A stretch of 64,000 nucleotides of DNA from Kitasatospora mediocidica KCTC 9733 (GTDB taxonomy: Bacteria > Actinomycetota > Actinomycetes > Streptomycetales > Streptomycetaceae). The stretch is taken from the NCBI RefSeq assembly GCF_000744225.1, contig NZ_JQLN01000004.1:744001-808000 (forward strand), in the 5' to 3' direction. Below, in pieces: positions 61,578 to 64,000 of the stretch; position 1 is the stretch's first letter; each line of letters starts with the position of its first letter. The position numbers and the translations under genes are program-made. The notes under the pieces were generated by a model that was given only the letters and a program-made list of their open reading frames with translations, had not been told where the DNA came from and ran no database searches.

Positions 61578-61615
61578 ACGTACCCCTCCCCAGGACAGCG
61601 GGGAGGGGTACGTCT
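61578..61615 (-). terminator. Terminator hairpin after catalase
   Basis: GACGTACCCCTCCCC (61578-61592) and GGGGAGGGGTACGTC (61601-61615), perfect 15-bp arms and an eight-base loop, 29 bp downstream of the catalase stop on the minus strand. Confidence 0.8.
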
Positions 61616-61643
61616 GAGGGTTCGTCAGTTGGCGCTGGGAGGG

Positions 61644-63104
61644 TCAGCCCTCGTCGCCGGCGCGGAGCTTGGCGACGGCGGCCTCCAGGCGGCGACCGTA
61701 GTTCTCGTCGGCCGCGTGGAAGTGGGCGAGGTTCTTCTCGACGATGTCGTCGCGCGTCACCTGGGCGAGGAAGCCCGCGATGTTGTTGATCAGGCGCTCC
61801 TGCTCACCGGCCGACATCAGACGGAACAGCTCGCCCGCCTGGAAGAAGTCGTCGTCCTTGGTGTGCGCGGGGGTGGTGTACGTGCCGGTGTGGCCGCCCA
61901 GGGCCACCGGCGCGGCCAGCGCGCTGTCGGTCTGGGCGGGGCCGTCGTACGAGTTGGGCTCGTAGTTCTTGCCACGGCCGGACTTGTTGACCGCGGCGAA
62001 GCCGTCGCGGCCGTAGTTGTTCGCCTCGGTCGCCTTGGGGGCGTTGACGGCGAGCAGGGTGTGGTTGACGCCGAGGCGGTAGCGCTGGGCGTCCGCGTAG
62101 GCGAAGAGCCGGCCCTGGAGCATCTTGTCGGGCGAGGCGCCGATGCCGGGGACGAAGTTGTTCGGCGAGAAGGCGGACTGCTCGACCTCGGCGAAGACGT
62201 TCTCCGGGTTCTTGTTGAGAACCAGGCGGCCGACCTTCTGCAGCGGGTAGTCCGCGTGCGGCCACACCTTGGTGAGGTCGAACGGGTTGAAGCGGTAGTC
62301 GGCCGCCTCGGCCACCGGCATCAGCTGGACGTAGAGGGTCCAGGACGGGAACACGCCGCGCTCGATCGCCTGGTGCAGGTCGCGCTGGTGGCTGTCGGCG
62401 TCGGCGCCCACCACCTCGGCGGCCTGGTCGCCGTCCAGCGAGCGGATGCCCTGGTTGGTCTTGAAGTGGTACTTGACCCAGAAGGCCTCGCCCGACTCGT
62501 TGACCCACTGGTAGGTGTGCGAGCCGTAGCCGTTCATGTGGCGGTACGAGGCCGGGATGCCGCGGTCGCCGAAGAGCCAGGTGATCTGGTGGGTGGAGGC
62601 CGGCGAGTGGGCCCAGAAGTCCCAGACGTTGTCGGCTTCCTGGATACCGGTGTACGGGTCCCGCTTCTGCGAGTGGATGAAGTCGGGGAACTTGATCGGG
62701 TCCTTGATGAAGAACACCGGGGTGTTGTTGCCGACGAGGTCGTAGTTGCCCTCTTCGGTGTAGAACTTCAGCGCGAAGCCGCGCGGGTCACGGACCGCGT
62801 CGCTGGCGCCGAGGTTGCCCGCGACGGTGGAGAAGCGCAGGAAGACCTCGGTCCGCTTGCCCACCGAGGCGAGGAAGTTGGCGCGGGTGAACTGCGAGAC
62901 CTCGTCGGTGACCTCGAAGTAGCCGTACGCGCCCGAGCCGCGGGCGTGCACCACGCGCTCCGGGATGCGCTCGCGGTTGAAGCGCGCGAGCTTCTCCAGG
63001 AGCTGCTGGTCCTGGATGAGCAGCGGGCCGTACTCGCCGGCGGAGGCCGAGTTCTGGTTGTCGGCGATCGGCGCGCCGGACTCGGTGGTCAGGATCTTGG
63101 ACAT
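61644..63104 (-). CDS. katA: Catalase (small-subunit, clade 3)
   Basis: 486 aa, the length of clade 3 heme catalases. VVHARGSGAYGYFEVTDEVSQFTRANFL holds the essential His (H-A-R-G-S-G-A-Y-G), FLRFSTVAGNLGASDAVRDPRGFALKFYTEEGNYDLVGNNTPVFFIKDP the distal Asn region, and RLFAYADAQRYRLGVNHTLLAVNAP the proximal Tyr (R-L-F-A-Y). GAAGGA precedes the ATG. It lies 44 bp downstream of allantoicase in the same direction. It disproportionates H2O2 and probably detoxifies peroxide from purine oxidation. Confidence 0.95.
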   Translation of the reverse strand: MSKILTTESGAPIADNQNSASAGEYGPLLIQDQQLLEKLARFNRERIPERVVHARGSGAYGYFEVTDEVSQFTRANFLASVGKRTEVFLRFSTVAGNLGASDAVRDPRGFALKFYTEEGNYDLVGNNTPVFFIKDPIKFPDFIHSQKRDPYTGIQEADNVWDFWAHSPASTHQITWLFGDRGIPASYRHMNGYGSHTYQWVNESGEAFWVKYHFKTNQGIRSLDGDQAAEVVGADADSHQRDLHQAIERGVFPSWTLYVQLMPVAEAADYRFNPFDLTKVWPHADYPLQKVGRLVLNKNPENVFAEVEQSAFSPNNFVPGIGASPDKMLQGRLFAYADAQRYRLGVNHTLLAVNAPKATEANNYGRDGFAAVNKSGRGKNYEPNSYDGPAQTDSALAAPVALGGHTGTYTTPAHTKDDDFFQAGELFRLMSAGEQERLINNIAGFLAQVTRDDIVEKNLAHFHAADENYGRRLEAAVAKLRAGDEG

Positions 63105-63148
63105 AGCGCGGTCCTTCGGAAAGAGAGGCGGTGCGTGGAGAGAAGAAT

Positions 63149-64000
63149 TCAGACGCCCAGCAGGCGCCAGATCGCGGCGGCCCGGCGGGAGGTCTCGGTG
63201 CCGTCGGGGCCGTCGGCGGGCTGAAGGGCCGTCACGGCGGCGGTGACGTCGGCCGGTGCGGCGAGCGGACGCGCCGCGGCGAGGGTGGTCGCCTCGGCGC
63301 CGGCCAGGCCGGCTTCGGTGAGCGCCTGGACGGCCTCGGCTACGGGCAGCGCGTTGAACCAGCGCAGCGCGAGGGCGGCGCGGCCGGCCTCGGTGAGCCG
63401 GCCGGTCAGCCGCAGGCGGGCCAGGCCGCCGTCCGGGTAGACGTTGATCCGGACGTGCGTGACCGGGCGGCCCACGTCCAGGCGCAGCCGGTGGCGCGTG
63501 TCGGGCTGCAACCGGGTGCGCGGCAGGATCTCGAACCAGCCGTCAGGGTCGCTGGAGGGGTCAGCAGACGGGTCGCCGCCGGCGGAGGCGTCGTAGCCCA
63601 CCAGGTCGGCCCAGCCGGGGGCGTTGGCGACGAAGTGGGTGGTGTCCACCTCGGCGGCCAGGACCTCGCCGCCCCCGGCCAGGGCGATCTGTACCCAGTC
63701 GTTGGCCTTGTCGCGCCGACGCCGGGTCTCCCAGCCCTCGCCCATGACGGAGGCGCGGCCCGGAGAGTTCAGGTTGTGCGGGGAGGAGAAGTAGCGGTCC
63801 GAGGCGGCCTCGGCGACGCCGCCGTACTCCTGGGCGGCCAGGTCGAAGCTGAGGCCGTCCAGGTCGCGCGGGTCGGGCAGCACCTCGCCGTGCACCCGCA
63901 GGCGGGCCACGCCGCCGTCCGGCCAGATGTTCAGCCGGACGTGGGTGTAGCGGGTCGGGTCGCTGACCTCGAACTCGTGGGCGGTGTCGCCCTGGAGCGC
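63149..64000 (-). CDS. alc: Allantoicase, 5' partial at window edge
   Basis: The frame is open to the window end (ALQGDTAHEFEVSDPTRYTHVRLNIWPDGGVARLRVHGE). Two galactose-binding-like repeats: the first ends VARLRVHGEV, the second runs GGVAEAASDRYFSSPHNLNSPGRASVMGEGWETRRRRDKANDWVQIALAGGGEVLAAEVDTTHFVANAPG and ends HVRINVYPDGGLARLRLTGRL. These are standard allantoicase motifs. It hydrolyses allantoate to ureidoglycolate and urea. The C-terminus carries a roughly 65-residue extra helical tail. The gene precedes catalase in an operon. Confidence 0.93.
   Translation of the reverse strand, partial: ALQGDTAHEFEVSDPTRYTHVRLNIWPDGGVARLRVHGEVLPDPRDLDGLSFDLAAQEYGGVAEAASDRYFSSPHNLNSPGRASVMGEGWETRRRRDKANDWVQIALAGGGEVLAAEVDTTHFVANAPGWADLVGYDASAGGDPSADPSSDPDGWFEILPRTRLQPDTRHRLRLDVGRPVTHVRINVYPDGGLARLRLTGRLTEAGRAALALRWFNALPVAEAVQALTEAGLAGAEATTLAAARPLAAPADVTAAVTALQPADGPDGTETSRRAAAIWRLLGV

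Noticed and set aside
1..64000. CRISPR arrays, tRNA or rRNA genes
   Set aside because: No regularly spaced direct repeats, cloverleaf arms or rRNA-like segments were noticed on reading; a covariance-model search was not possible.

Overview
The window is high-GC actinobacterial DNA, most likely from a Streptomycetaceae genome (Streptomyces, Kitasatospora or Streptacidiphilus). Supporting signs are strong G/C at third codon positions, GTG and TTG starts, ATGA-type stop/start overlaps, several ECF-type sigma factors, secreted proteases, and a Tad pilus locus of the actinobacterial type. Genus assignment is inference. I see no rRNA, tRNA or CRISPR array.

Layout. 1-560: frameshifted end of a serine recombinase. 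561-13242: mixed region with an SDR-type epimerase, a secreted S53 protease, a frameshifted pseudo-caspase/TPR-like gene, a multi-pass membrane protein, a chymotrypsin-like protease, a GNAT, an Imm51-like protein, a sigma factor with a membrane partner, and an AlaDH/PNT-family dehydrogenase. It ends in a short debris zone (SIR2-like remnant, cupin gene, IS630-like transposase remnant). 13243-26434: a one-directional Tad pilus operon read on the minus strand: lipoprotein, secreted protein, SAF/CpaB, CpaE, TadA, TadB, TadC, Flp pilin, two TadE-like pseudopilins, TadG, and a very large LysM-BTAD membrane protein. 26578-33689: a degenerate caspase-like protein, then housekeeping and lipid genes (PPOx, MaoC, MBL, TesB, TetR, BCCT).

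34120-36006 encodes an orphan protein that looks like the C-terminal part of a Wadjet type III JetA (DUF2397) fused to JetB (DUF2398), with no JetC or JetD nearby. 36125-41244 carries a sterol-desaturase-like hydroxylase overlapping a YhhN family protein, exonuclease III, a ROK glucokinase and an esterase. 41309-50131 is a purine catabolism island: a divergent PucR regulator, a three-subunit xanthine dehydrogenase, an NCS2 purine permease and an XdhC maturation factor.

50239-51983 is a second sigma/membrane-partner pair. 52445-53868 holds a truncated PPOx leader gene in front of a flavohemoprotein. 53938-58521 is a compact mycobacteria-like operon (ferritin-like metal-dependent hydrolase, ferredoxin reductase, M24 peptidase homologue, EphD-type hydrolase-SDR fusion). 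58734 onward: CBS protein, cytoplasmic PQQ-type propeller, IclR regulator, catalase and a partial allantoicase. Catalase directly follows allantoicase, which fits peroxide removal during purine breakdown and complements the xanthine dehydrogenase island.

Three genes (recombinase, pseudo-caspase/TPR-like gene, CpaB) carry single-base frameshifts, two of them in G/C homopolymers. These may be assembly errors rather than real mutations.
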